Below are positions 14,097-22,010 of a stretch of DNA of 25,876 bases, piece after piece. The number at the start of each line of letters is the position of its first letter. Position 1 is the first letter of the stretch. Position numbers and translations under genes: made by a program. The notes beneath the pieces were generated by a model. It did not search any database and was not told where the DNA came from. It saw nothing but the letters and a program-made list of their open reading frames with translations. Source of the stretch: a virus. Location of the stretch: positions 1 through 25,876 of IMG/VR virus record IMGVR_UViG_3300030106_007857; one strand, 5' to 3'.

Positions 14097-15153
14097 CACT
14101 AATAAATAGGGCTGTTTTAATATCTTTTTTAGTGAAGCTAGAGGGGTTATTTTTAACAAACTCTAAGATATATTTTATCTGGGCATTCTTGTCTATATTT
14201 TTATCAAGCCAAGAATTTAGATCATAGTCATCTAAATGAGCGTCACCAAAGTCATTATAACCTTTAGGTGGAAATTTTACAGTTAGCATATCTAAATCAA
14301 AATACTTAGACAACTTCAAAAAACTTTTTAATGCTGCTATGAATCCCCGATTCTGTTCACTAGCTTTGTCATTATTAGTCGAAATATAAATATGACGTAT
14401 ACACTTACTATTAAGATAGTTAACAATGTTATTGTTGACAGATAAACCAAAGATAACCAACACATTCTTAATACCTTGATCATAAAGCGCCATTGCATCT
14501 CCAATGCTTTCTACTAAGACAACTTCTTGTTTTTTTGTTATTTCTTGATCTACACATGTTTTCTCGTTGAAAGCTGGATAGACCCAATTGTTTCTTTTTC
14601 CTATATGTTTCCATTTTGGATAGTCGTTATCATCATCTACTTTCCTGCCAGAGAAGCCAACAATTTGTTGATGCTCATTGTATACAGGAAAAACCATCCT
14701 TCTATACATTTTACCAACACCCGCAAGACCAGCTTGGAATAATTCTTGGGTATTATCAGAAATATTTCTTTTTTTATAAAAGTTATAGTTAGGGAAAAGC
14801 CTATCAAGTGTAGAATCTGGGTATATCTTTTCCATCTCTATCTTTTGTTTAGGTTCATAGGTGGTTTCTGTAACCACAGACCCATCACCAATAATTTTAG
14901 CAACTTCTCTATCGTCTTTTAGGGTAAGACGTATCAATGCTTCAAAAGGCATACAGCCTTTGTTTTGCACAAAATCCATCCAAACTCCTGTATTCTTATA
15001 TATCTTTACAGCAGTTTTGTTGTTTCCGTCACGATAAATAGCCTGAGTTCTCCAGTGATCTCCGCAGTCAATTAGAGAATATCCAATAGACTCCAGTATC
15101 CCTTGAAAATCTTCAGAATTGATCAAAGTCTGGGATTGTTTCTTGGAATCCAT
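14089..15153 (-). CDS. DnaG-like TOPRIM primase, zinc finger degenerate
   Basis: 354 aa from the ATG at 15153 (a GTG lies just before it); it overlaps the helicase gene by 41 bp. The N-terminal 80 residues keep the shape of a CHC2 primase zinc domain (HWRTQAIYRDG, KTAVKIYKNTG, WMDFVQNKGCMPFEAL) but only two cysteines remain (C30 and C67). The core motif RRMVFPVYNEHQQIVGFSGR (151-170) is followed by the TOPRIM domain: VVLVESIGDAMALY with E215, and YISTNNDKAS, where the DxD pair reads N-N-D (D262), then KGYNDFGDA. The role is primer synthesis with the DnaB-type helicase encoded just upstream. Loss of zinc ligands and of the first acidic residue suggests an altered template or metal dependence. 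Confidence 0.85.
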   Translation of the reverse strand: MDSKKQSQTLINSEDFQGILESIGYSLIDCGDHWRTQAIYRDGNNKTAVKIYKNTGVWMDFVQNKGCMPFEALIRLTLKDDREVAKIIGDGSVVTETTYEPKQKIEMEKIYPDSTLDRLFPNYNFYKKRNISDNTQELFQAGLAGVGKMYRRMVFPVYNEHQQIVGFSGRKVDDDNDYPKWKHIGKRNNWVYPAFNEKTCVDQEITKKQEVVLVESIGDAMALYDQGIKNVLVIFGLSVNNNIVNYLNSKCIRHIYISTNNDKASEQNRGFIAALKSFLKLSKYFDLDMLTVKFPPKGYNDFGDAHLDDYDLNSWLDKNIDKNAQIKYILEFVKNNPSSFTKKDIKTALFISDA

Positions 15154-16630
15154 CACTATCTAATTCTTCATCTCCATCCTGAACTCTAGCTATGTCTCTC
15201 AGATCGCCACGCTCAGTAATATTAAAATTCATAAACTCTAGATTTATAGAGTTCTTTCTTAAAGAGTCTCCTATCCTAACTGGCTCTATAGCTCCCGCTA
15301 TATCGCTGCCTAAGTGCCTAGCTTTAACATTGATTAGTTTATGTGTGCCAAATCTGCCACCCTCAGTCTCGATCTCATCAGCAGTCTTATTGCGTAGGAT
15401 GAACATGTGAGAACAGAACTGAGTAATCCTATCTGATAAGGAAACAATAGATTCATCATCAACTATATTTTGTGAGTTTCTATTATTGGTAATACCGTAT
15501 CTATTAGACTGAACAGATGTAATCATCGGTATGATTGGGTTTCCATCATGCAAGATTTCTTTTTGGACGCATTTTTTAAACTTGTCTACCATCTCACCCA
15601 CCACTTGCCACTCAGACTTGTTAGCTATATTTTCAGATGTTGTCTTAATATAATCAAAAGAAAATACCATAGGATTACCTCGACCCACCTTTGAGTAATA
15701 AAACCTTTTCAGTGTGTTTACCATCGTGTCTACATCCATACCACCCACATTGTAATAAAAGAACTTAAGGTTTTTAATCTTTGGCCAAACAGATCTAACC
15801 TTACTCACAACCTCTTCACCCGCTTGTCGCCACTTACCGCTTTCTAAAAGATGCATAGCTACCCCAGACAAAGCCGCACACTGACGCATGACAAGCTCCT
15901 CTTTACTCATCTCTCCATTATCAAAGTGAAGAACAGGCACATCATATTGCAAGCTCACTTTAGTAGAATAATCCATGCAGAATTGGGTTTTACCCACGCC
16001 AGATCTTGCCACTACAACTGTTATGTTTCCAGGTCTTAGAAGGGAGCCGTATATCTCATTAACTTTTGGATGAGGCCCCATCATCCCAAATTCAGTCAGT
16101 GGGTTATTACCTCTATCTTCGATGATAGCCTCCATCTCCTCATAGATGTTTTCTGGGACATCGTTGCCAAGCTCATAAAGATTTATACGAGAATTATAAA
16201 CATTGTCTGCACTCTCCACGATAGCCCTGTAAGAAGCCTCTGGGGGCATCGCTTTCATCTTTTTAGCGATTTCTTGTGAAGACTGCAATATCTCGCGCCT
16301 GATAGAATATTTTTTTAATTCTTTAGCTGTCTTAAGAGCGTTTCCTTTAGGCACTTTTCTCAAAGCTAATGACTTGATGTAATCAGCAGGGTTGAGATTA
16401 TCTTCAAATGACAAACCTACTTCATTCACTCTCTGAGCGATGATAACTTCGTCAATCTCATCACCAGAGTCGATAGCTTGCTTTATGATCCTGAATATTG
16501 TCGAGTGAAGTGCGCTTTGCTCAGAATAAAAATCTGAGTTTCCTATAAAGTTGGATATCTCAGACAATGCGTCAGGCTCTTTGATAAGACCCGCTAATAA
16601 TTGTTTTTCTAATTCAAAATTATAGATCAT
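15113..16630 (-). CDS. DnaB-type replicative helicase
   Basis: 505 aa, overlapping the previous gene by 11 bp. The N-terminal domain (about 1-115) starts ELEKQLLAGLIKEPDAL, which matches the DnaB N-domain pattern E-x-(A/S)-x-LG-x-ll. The RecA-like C-terminal domain has Walker A ARSGVGKT (208-215), a catalytic glutamate in DNGEMSKEEL (E240), Walker B-like MVFSFDYIK, then SVQSNR in the place of the usual SQLNR, and a hexamer arginine-finger region near KARHLG. The tail is acidic (DGDEELDSDGF). It unwinds the fork ahead of the C-family polymerase and recruits the adjacent primase. No separate helicase loader was recognised, though one of the small neighbouring genes could serve. Confidence 0.92.
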   Translation of the reverse strand: MIYNFELEKQLLAGLIKEPDALSEISNFIGNSDFYSEQSALHSTIFRIIKQAIDSGDEIDEVIIAQRVNEVGLSFEDNLNPADYIKSLALRKVPKGNALKTAKELKKYSIRREILQSSQEIAKKMKAMPPEASYRAIVESADNVYNSRINLYELGNDVPENIYEEMEAIIEDRGNNPLTEFGMMGPHPKVNEIYGSLLRPGNITVVVARSGVGKTQFCMDYSTKVSLQYDVPVLHFDNGEMSKEELVMRQCAALSGVAMHLLESGKWRQAGEEVVSKVRSVWPKIKNLKFFYYNVGGMDVDTMVNTLKRFYYSKVGRGNPMVFSFDYIKTTSENIANKSEWQVVGEMVDKFKKCVQKEILHDGNPIIPMITSVQSNRYGITNNRNSQNIVDDESIVSLSDRITQFCSHMFILRNKTADEIETEGGRFGTHKLINVKARHLGSDIAGAIEPVRIGDSLRKNSINLEFMNFNITERGDLRDIARVQDGDEELDSDGFQETIPDFDQF

Positions 16631-16856
16631 CCTGTGTCATTTCTGGTGGAGGTGAAGATAAATGATTCTCAAGAGCTTTCATCAAAGCAAACTCTGTCAT
16701 CCCGCAATCAAACTTACAATATATTAAAGGCTTACCATTCTCAGAGGATACAGCCATAATAACCCCTTTATATTTATCAACACCACCTGAGAGGTCATAG
16801 ATCTTCTCTACTAATTCAGATGGTATGCAAAATTCTTCTTCATCGTCTAAGTTCAT
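16620..16856 (-). CDS. Small acidic protein in the replication block, unknown
   Basis: 78 aa, with an ATGA overlap with the upstream nuclease gene and an 11-bp overlap with the helicase gene. It starts NLDDEEEFCIPSELVEKIY and ends PPPEMTQDDL, so both ends are acidic. The middle, YKGVIMAVSSENGKPLIYCKFDCGM, looks like beta strands. No known motif is seen. Its place between the nuclease and DnaB, with coupled translation, suggests a helper of one of these, such as a loader or inhibitor, but nothing in the sequence proves it. Confidence 0.5.
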   Translation of the reverse strand: MNLDDEEEFCIPSELVEKIYDLSGGVDKYKGVIMAVSSENGKPLIYCKFDCGMTEFALMKALENHLSSPPPEMTQDDL

Positions 16857-17260
16857 AAGTAAATATCTTGGTTACTAAATAAGGAAGCTTGTATTTCATC
16901 TTGAGGATAAACCTCTGCTAGTTTTATATTATTAGCTTGGCAAAAGTTTAATTTTTGCTCATCTCTTTTGAGTTGATCGGCATATTTGAAATGATTTTTA
17001 TGAAAATGTTTAACAAATTTAGTATGTTGAGCGCCTTGAACCTCAACAGCTATTTTTTTATTAGCATTGTAAAAATCTAAAGTCAACCTACTACCGACAA
17101 CCCTAAACTCTTCAAACACAATATCATTCTCCCAATACAGTCGCAGAAAATTTTTTACGTTTGTTTGGAACTTACTCCTGCTAGGTTTATCCCAGTCAAT
17201 TAAGTATTTTTTTGCGTTCTTGAGGTTTCTTTCTTTACCAAATCTATCAATGAACTTCAT
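16853..17260 (-). CDS. Vsr/DUF559-like nuclease of the PD-(D/E)XK superfamily
   Basis: 135 aa, ATGA-coupled to the RecA-like gene. The core is LTLDFYNANKKIAVEVQGAQH (59-79): D62 and E73 fit the two acidic positions of the fold, with Q75 replacing the usual lysine, followed by H79. Then come an aromatic/basic stretch (KFVKHFHKNHFKY), LKRDEQKLNFCQANNIKL and AEVYPQDE. This E-x-Q-G-x-QH form is typical of Vsr/DUF559-type single-domain nucleases. A role in recombination (junction or flap cutting) fits the RecA neighbour; mismatch nicking or host-DNA attack are alternatives. It is too short for a homing-endonuclease DNA-recognition domain. Confidence 0.7.
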   Translation of the reverse strand: MKFIDRFGKERNLKNAKKYLIDWDKPSRSKFQTNVKNFLRLYWENDIVFEEFRVVGSRLTLDFYNANKKIAVEVQGAQHTKFVKHFHKNHFKYADQLKRDEQKLNFCQANNIKLAEVYPQDEIQASLFSNQDIYL

Positions 17261-18366
17261 TCCGAAATTTGCTCTCCAAAATAGTTTATTAAGAATTTAC
17301 ATAAATCCTCATCCTGATCTAGAGTTTTAAATAAATTATTATCTCCTTGTATCTGTTCTGGAAAATCAAGATTATTTTCTTCAAGAAGTTCTTTAAAGTC
17401 TTCTGTAGGCTTAATCCATGCGCCTTTCTTTTCGACAAACTCCCAAGCGTATAACAAATCTACAATTTCTTTCTCGATCCAAATCGAGTTACCTCCAGAG
17501 CGATTATATCTTATAGGGTAAGTCAAGCTTACATTAGATTTTTCGTTAGGAGATTTGCAGATCAAAACTTTTGCAAAATGACCTATGATTGGATTTTTCT
17601 TCTCGTCAATAGTTTTTATGCTAGGGTTTTGAAGAATCAAGTCCGATTTATATCTAGGTTGAAATTGAATTACGCTATTAGCATAATGTTGTAAAGCGTA
17701 GCCGCCTGTAGATACAGACTGTCTAGGGGGTTCTTTAGAGTATGGATCTCTCATCTCTGACCTCACCTGACTAATAAAGATAGCCATGTGTCCTCTTTTG
17801 CCTAAAGCTATACTAGTCTTTTTGCACCAAACAGATGCGATGTTTGCTCCTGCTGCTATCTTAGCGAATTCATCAAAACCTTTAGCAGCGTCATTCTTAG
17901 CACATAAGCCGTCCACAGAATCTAATATGAAACAATATTTATGCTTATCCTTATTATTGTCAATGAATTCCTTGATACAAGCCATTGCTGTTTCGTAGAT
18001 GTTTGTCTCTAAAACAAAACAAGTCCCATCCACCCATTCATCTTCTGCCCACACAAATTTTACCCCAGACCTTTCCCTCATCTCTTTGCCCAACCTTCCT
18101 TCAGCCTTAATATAAAAACCTCTACTTTTTTCTATTGTGCTTAGGAAGTTCTTCATAACCTCTAAAGCCTCTGAAGTTTTGCCGCCCTCTGTTAAACCAG
18201 TGAAGCGATGTAACCCAGGTCCGAAGCCTCCGTTCATGCATAGATCAAACTGAAGAGAGCCGCTAGAGACTCTATAATCATGCTCTTCTTCAAAATTATA
18301 GTGATAGCTTTTGTTTGCTTTCAAAAAATTGCCTAGAATACTATTTGCGTCTGGTCCTTCACTCAT
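17257..18366 (-). CDS. RecA/UvsX-like recombinase
   Basis: 369 aa. Walker A GLTEGGKT (57-64), a RecA-type glutamate in GFYIKAEG (E89), Walker B YCFILDSVDGL (D149), then IFISQVRSEM and the loop-2 region SVSTGGYALQHYANSVIQF before the second half of the core. It lacks the basic N-terminal helix sequence of bacterial RecA and is closer in style to phage UvsX-type strand-exchange proteins. The acidic C-terminal tail (GDNNLFKTLDQDEDL) recalls the regulatory tails of RecA. It overlaps the small gene upstream by 8 bp and is ATGA-coupled to a nuclease downstream. Its role is recombination-dependent replication and repair. Confidence 0.9.
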   Translation of the reverse strand: MSEGPDANSILGNFLKANKSYHYNFEEEHDYRVSSGSLQFDLCMNGGFGPGLHRFTGLTEGGKTSEALEVMKNFLSTIEKSRGFYIKAEGRLGKEMRERSGVKFVWAEDEWVDGTCFVLETNIYETAMACIKEFIDNNKDKHKYCFILDSVDGLCAKNDAAKGFDEFAKIAAGANIASVWCKKTSIALGKRGHMAIFISQVRSEMRDPYSKEPPRQSVSTGGYALQHYANSVIQFQPRYKSDLILQNPSIKTIDEKKNPIIGHFAKVLICKSPNEKSNVSLTYPIRYNRSGGNSIWIEKEIVDLLYAWEFVEKKGAWIKPTEDFKELLEENNLDFPEQIQGDNNLFKTLDQDEDLCKFLINYFGEQISE

Positions 18367-18706
18367 CTAAAAAATCTTTTATAGTTTTACTTTTGCGCGG
18401 TAAGTTCACATCTTGTCCTACCTTCTCTCCAATATCGTAGGTTTTGTATTTAGACAAGTCAACCTTAAAATTGAAAGCTCTAAATTTTTCATCGAGGGTT
18501 CCTCTTAGCTTGTCACTGACAAGATAGGCTAATGAATCAAATTTTTTATCAAACGAAACTACAGCAAGAAAGTCTTGCGAGTAACGATAACAAAGATCGT
18601 TAAGCATCTTCATTTCTCTAGCGAAAAAAGGTCGCCTACCTTTGTCTGGCACTTCTACCAGACGGAATATGATGTCCCTCTTGTTAGGGCCTTTATATTT
18701 TGCCAC
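18359..18706 (-). CDS. Small conserved-looking protein upstream of RecA, unknown
   Basis: 115 aa, GTG start at 18706 overlapping the dehydratase stop by one base (TAGTG). The product starts MAKYKGPNKRDIIFRLVEV and contains FFAREMKMLNDLCYRYSQDF, which looks helical, followed by strand-like LAVVSF and SLAYLV. A basic/polar tail, RKSKTIKDFLDE, ends the protein and looks like a short exposed peptide. It overlaps the recombinase gene by 8 bp, so it is made together with it. A mediator or loader for the recombinase (the role of UvsY in T4) is possible, but there is no sequence match I can point to. Confidence 0.5.
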   Translation of the reverse strand: MAKYKGPNKRDIIFRLVEVPDKGRRPFFAREMKMLNDLCYRYSQDFLAVVSFDKKFDSLAYLVSDKLRGTLDEKFRAFNFKVDLSKYKTYDIGEKVGQDVNLPRKSKTIKDFLDE

Positions 18707-19755
18707 TATGGATACACGCTATCAGAAGCGACATCGTAGTCAACCATTTTTTTGACTAATTGGATAAAGTTCGTCTTCGGGTGCCACCCGAGTTCTTCAC
18801 GGGCTTTTGTAGAATCACCCAACAGTAAATCAACTTCAGCTGGACGATAAAAATCTTTATTAATTTCCACAAAGCAATCTTTGCCGTGAAAATACTTCTC
18901 TTCTAAACCTTCACCTCTCCATTCAGAAACACTTCTATGAAAACCAACAAAATTAAAAGCTTCAACTACAAACTCTCTAATAGTATGAGTTTCATCAGAA
19001 GATAATACGTAGTCTTTGGGGTTATCTCTATCTTGATTTAGCATCAACCAAACACCTCTAACAAAATCTTCTGCATCGCTCCAATCTCTTTTGGCATCAA
19101 CATTACCGAGTTGTAGAGGCTTAATAGTTTTGCCTTGCTCAAATTCTTTTAATATTCTAGCGACATTTTTTGTTATTTTTCTAGTAACAAACTCTTCTCC
19201 TCTTCTAACACCCTCATGATTAAAAAGCCAACCTTGAACTGCATACAAATCATAAGAATCCCTGTAAACCTTGACAAGATGTCTAGCGGCACACTTAGCT
19301 GCTCCATACGGGCTTCTGGGGCGCAGTGGGTGCGTTTCATCCTGCGGCGTAGATACAACATCACCAAACTCCTCAGATGAGCCAGCGTTGTAGTATCGGC
19401 AATGTGGAGCATGTTTTCTAATACTCTCTAATTGATGCAACACCGCCATAGCGTTAGTCTGCATATGATTAACGGGCATCTCCCAGCTACTACCCACAAA
19501 AGAATTAGCGGCAAAGTTTATAAAGTAATCAGGCTTCTCTTTGGCTATGACTCTATCTGTGTTCTCTGGGTCTGCTATGTCCAAATCAATAAGATAAAAT
19601 CTGTCATTGCGCTCTAGATGCTCAATGTTTTTGTGATTTTTAACACTGAGTCTTCTGACACCTCCAATAACTGTGTGCTCCGTGTTTTTAAGTAAATAGT
19701 CTGCCATGTGACTACCATCTTGTCCTGTAACTCCTGTAATAATTATTTTCTTCAT
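18706..19755 (-). CDS. gmd: GDP-mannose 4,6-dehydratase
   Basis: 349 aa from the ATG at 19755, which makes an ATGA overlap with the gene before it; the longer frame uses a TTG. NADP-binding TGVTGQDGS (7-15), the conserved RR at 34-35, NFAANSFVGSSW, the catalytic segment AGSSEEFG (E128, E129), Y150-x3-K154 in SPYGAAK, and WLFNHEGVRRGEEFVTRKI (176-194) are all typical of Gmd. The end carries RDWSDAEDFV and RPAEVDLLLGD. It converts GDP-mannose (or a related GDP-sugar) to the 4-keto-6-deoxy form, the precursor of fucose, rhamnose, perosamine and 6-deoxy-heptose. It closes the sugar cassette and is directly followed by recombination genes. Confidence 0.93.
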   Translation of the reverse strand: MKKIIITGVTGQDGSHMADYLLKNTEHTVIGGVRRLSVKNHKNIEHLERNDRFYLIDLDIADPENTDRVIAKEKPDYFINFAANSFVGSSWEMPVNHMQTNAMAVLHQLESIRKHAPHCRYYNAGSSEEFGDVVSTPQDETHPLRPRSPYGAAKCAARHLVKVYRDSYDLYAVQGWLFNHEGVRRGEEFVTRKITKNVARILKEFEQGKTIKPLQLGNVDAKRDWSDAEDFVRGVWLMLNQDRDNPKDYVLSSDETHTIREFVVEAFNFVGFHRSVSEWRGEGLEEKYFHGKDCFVEINKDFYRPAEVDLLLGDSTKAREELGWHPKTNFIQLVKKMVDYDVASDSVYP

Positions 19756-20168
19756 AAGACCCAATCAGTGCATACCCCGAAACAATTGTAGTTTTTGTCT
19801 CGCCAGTTCTTGTTATTATCAACGATAACAGATTTTTGACAAGTTTTTTTATCAGGGAAAGTCCAAATAAAATGCTTAGAGGTTAGTGTAAAATCATCGG
19901 TTTGATGCCAAAAAAAGTTCATCCACCTTGGAATTTTTTCTAAACCCTCTAAATTCTTTACATGTATCCACAATCTAGGTCTAGAAAGAAAATTCATGTC
20001 TATCTCATATTTAGGCTCATCATGCCCTAAATACCAAACGTCATCTTTTATCCACAAATCTACTTCACAATCATAACCCAAATCTAAAGTTTTGTTAACT
20101 TGAGTAGGATTGTTTTCTTTGTCTGGATCTGGACCAGAAAGATTACCTCTATGTGATACTAAAATCAT
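19752..20168 (-). CDS. Short glycerophosphodiester-phosphodiesterase-like protein
   Basis: 138 aa, ATG one base after the preceding stop. It opens with SHRGNLSGPDPDKENNP (H6, R7), then GYDCEVDLWI (E35, D37) and WYLGHDEPKYEID (H49), which together make the HRG, ExD and GHD catalytic set of the GDPD/PI-PLC-like barrel. WIHVKNLEGLEKIP and FFWHQTDDFTLTS follow and would be later barrel strands. Full GDPD enzymes are about 250 aa, so this is a half-length form, although its catalytic residues are complete. In a sugar cassette it may act on a phosphodiester in a glycan or on a lipid-linked intermediate. The family is likely; the substrate is unknown. Confidence 0.75.
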   Translation of the reverse strand: MILVSHRGNLSGPDPDKENNPTQVNKTLDLGYDCEVDLWIKDDVWYLGHDEPKYEIDMNFLSRPRLWIHVKNLEGLEKIPRWMNFFWHQTDDFTLTSKHFIWTFPDKKTCQKSVIVDNNKNWRDKNYNCFGVCTDWVL

Positions 20169-20169
20169 T

Positions 20170-21321
20170 TCAAATCATCATGCTTATTCTGGTCATATGT
20201 CTACCTCCATCAAAAGAGGACTTTTGAAGCGTGTTTATGATGTCCATCAAAGATGCTATTGAGGTGTATTTAGATGGGATAGAGAAAAAATTTGCACAGT
20301 TATGTCTACGCGACATTTCTGCTGTGTATTCATCAAATATAAGCGCAGCTCTGACTCCTTCTTTATGATTAGCTAAAATATTAATTCCTTGTCCTGTCCT
20401 ACAAAAACCTAAAATAAAATCACAAGTTTTATTATTCAGAGACTCAACTGCTTGGTTTACATAAGCGTTGTAATCAACATCTCTTTCTACGTGACAACCA
20501 AAATCAACATACTCTATACCTAAAGATTTTAAAACATTTTTAGCGTCTTGTTTTCTTTGATATCCAGAGTGATCGCAGCATAATCCAACAGGTTTTTCAC
20601 CGAATCTATAAGCAACCTTATCAACAAAAAATTCTAATTCTTCTGGAGTGCCTAACACATGCATTTTCTCTACTTGCTTGATACTAACACTGCGACCGTC
20701 TCTGATTAACAGATTATACATGGGGCAGATATAGAATTCATCTTTAGTTCTAATGTCTTTAGCAACAAGCTCTTCAGCATACTCTACAAAATATTTACCC
20801 TTTTTGAAATAGTAAACTCCAACAGCCGCATCAGAACTTATAACTTGTTTTTCTGCTGTTTTAATAGCAAACCCATCTTCATTAGTTGCCACATAACTAT
20901 GAGCTGGGCTGTTAGCTTTAAATGTAAGCAGTAACCCGTCTAAATTATCATCTATTGTATCAGGGTCGAACCTATTCTGAAAGTAAACATCTGGTGTGTA
21001 TATTATCAGCGGGTTGTCATTGTCTATGTATTGTTTCGCTAACAAACATGTTGATACTGAGCCATCTGTATCATGATCAATTACCACTATTTTAGTGTCT
21101 TGACCAAACTTTTGCTTTAGAATTTGATCAATAGAAAAATTGTTAATGTGCTCTAATCTTACAGCGAAAATTAGATTACAATCTTTTGTGTCAACTGATT
21201 CCATAGCCCAATCAATGACTTGTTTAGTTTTAGCCATTATTAAAGGTTTAGGCATACTATAACCCTGATCAACAAACCTTTGGGCTTTACCAGCTATCGG
21301 CAAAAGTAAATTGTATTTCAT
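20170..21321 (-). CDS. Sugar nucleotidyltransferase fused to an RpiB-like sugar-phosphate isomerase
   Basis: 383 aa, two domains. Residues 1-238 are a sugar-1-phosphate nucleotidyltransferase: LLPIAGKAQRF, GYSMPKPLIM (20-29), GSVSTCLLAKQYI, and LIIYTPDVYF with D111 at the metal-binding site. It ends HVLGTPEELEFF, as is common in this family. Residues 242-383 are a complete RpiB/LacAB domain: GLCCDHSGYQRK (D250, H251), VDYNAYV, LGFCRTGQGINILANH with C307 as the catalytic cysteine, GVRAALIFDEYTAEMSRRHN (H340) and FDGGRHMTRI. The fusion suggests that one protein isomerises a sugar phosphate and activates its later 1-phosphate form. It is ATGA-coupled to the kinase gene. The actual sugar is unknown. 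Confidence 0.88.
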   Translation of the reverse strand: MKYNLLLPIAGKAQRFVDQGYSMPKPLIMAKTKQVIDWAMESVDTKDCNLIFAVRLEHINNFSIDQILKQKFGQDTKIVVIDHDTDGSVSTCLLAKQYIDNDNPLIIYTPDVYFQNRFDPDTIDDNLDGLLLTFKANSPAHSYVATNEDGFAIKTAEKQVISSDAAVGVYYFKKGKYFVEYAEELVAKDIRTKDEFYICPMYNLLIRDGRSVSIKQVEKMHVLGTPEELEFFVDKVAYRFGEKPVGLCCDHSGYQRKQDAKNVLKSLGIEYVDFGCHVERDVDYNAYVNQAVESLNNKTCDFILGFCRTGQGINILANHKEGVRAALIFDEYTAEMSRRHNCANFFSIPSKYTSIASLMDIINTLQKSSFDGGRHMTRISMMI

Positions 21322-22010
21322 TGTATCAGGTAACTACTTGTCATACGTGAAGCTGATTCGATGGCTTTATCTAACGTAGAATTATAGTATTCTGACAAAA
21401 ATATTCCAGCAAAAATATCCCCAGCTCCATTGACATGAATATCATCCATAGGCTCTGTAAAGCCTCTACTAACAGACTCGCCATTTATAATACACTCACA
21501 CCCATTTTTATCGTGAAGTATTAAAGGCGTGTTTGTTTTGATTGAATTATATAAAGGTTTTCTTTCTCTAGAATCAAAAATTAGAGATGCCTTATTGATT
21601 AGATTCATATATTCCCCTCTAGGATCTAGAGTGCAAAAGTCTAAGCTAAGTTTTACATTTAAATTATCTAAAACATCTACATATGATAAATCATCAACAT
21701 AAGCTACATGTAGCCAATCAAGTAACTCTTCTTTGATTGTCGGTTTTGTTTTTTTAGATAACGAATGAACAATTGAGCTTCTAGTAGAGGTTTTCGACTC
21801 GCTAATTATGAAAGCTTCGACTTGACTGTCAGAGTAGCAATAGGTTCTTAGTGATGGTATGTTTGCTTTTGAAATATTAAAAATACCACCAGAAGTTTTT
21901 GTAATGTATTTAGCTTTGTTTGTTTCACCAAGTTTTATTTTATCTAAATAAACTATAGTGTCTAGGTAAGTTCTACCAAACAAACCAAGCTTAAAATCTC
22001 TCTGCTGCAT
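21318..22010 (-). CDS. PfkB/ribokinase-type sugar kinase, short
   Basis: 230 aa from the ATG at 22010; the longer frame uses a TTG. The first strand is LGLFGRTYLDTIVYLD. The first PfkB-like GG is in KTSGGIFNIS (about 37-46), and the second signature, HVNGAGDIFAGIFLSEY (N194-GAG-D198), holds the catalytic aspartate and anion-hole glycines but has HVN in place of the usual DTT/DTN. Ribokinases are about 300 aa, so parts of the lid or substrate domain are reduced. It overlaps the phosphatase gene by 20 bp and is ATGA-coupled to the fused nucleotidyltransferase, so it likely phosphorylates the same sugar, as the kinase half of HldE does for heptose phosphate. Confidence 0.75.
   Translation of the reverse strand: MQQRDFKLGLFGRTYLDTIVYLDKIKLGETNKAKYITKTSGGIFNISKANIPSLRTYCYSDSQVEAFIISESKTSTRSSIVHSLSKKTKPTIKEELLDWLHVAYVDDLSYVDVLDNLNVKLSLDFCTLDPRGEYMNLINKASLIFDSRERKPLYNSIKTNTPLILHDKNGCECIINGESVSRGFTEPMDDIHVNGAGDIFAGIFLSEYYNSTLDKAIESASRMTSSYLIQ

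Noticed and set aside
13071-14159. Longer RecB-type nuclease from a TTG at 14159
   Set aside because: It would add 21 residues and overlap the primase gene by 71 bp; the ATG at 14096 gives the usual 8-bp overlap and the expected LSASRI family start.
16853-17260. Homing endonuclease beside the helicase genes
   Set aside because: It is a single small PD-(D/E)XK domain without DNA-recognition repeats, and no intron or intein is visible in the neighbouring genes.
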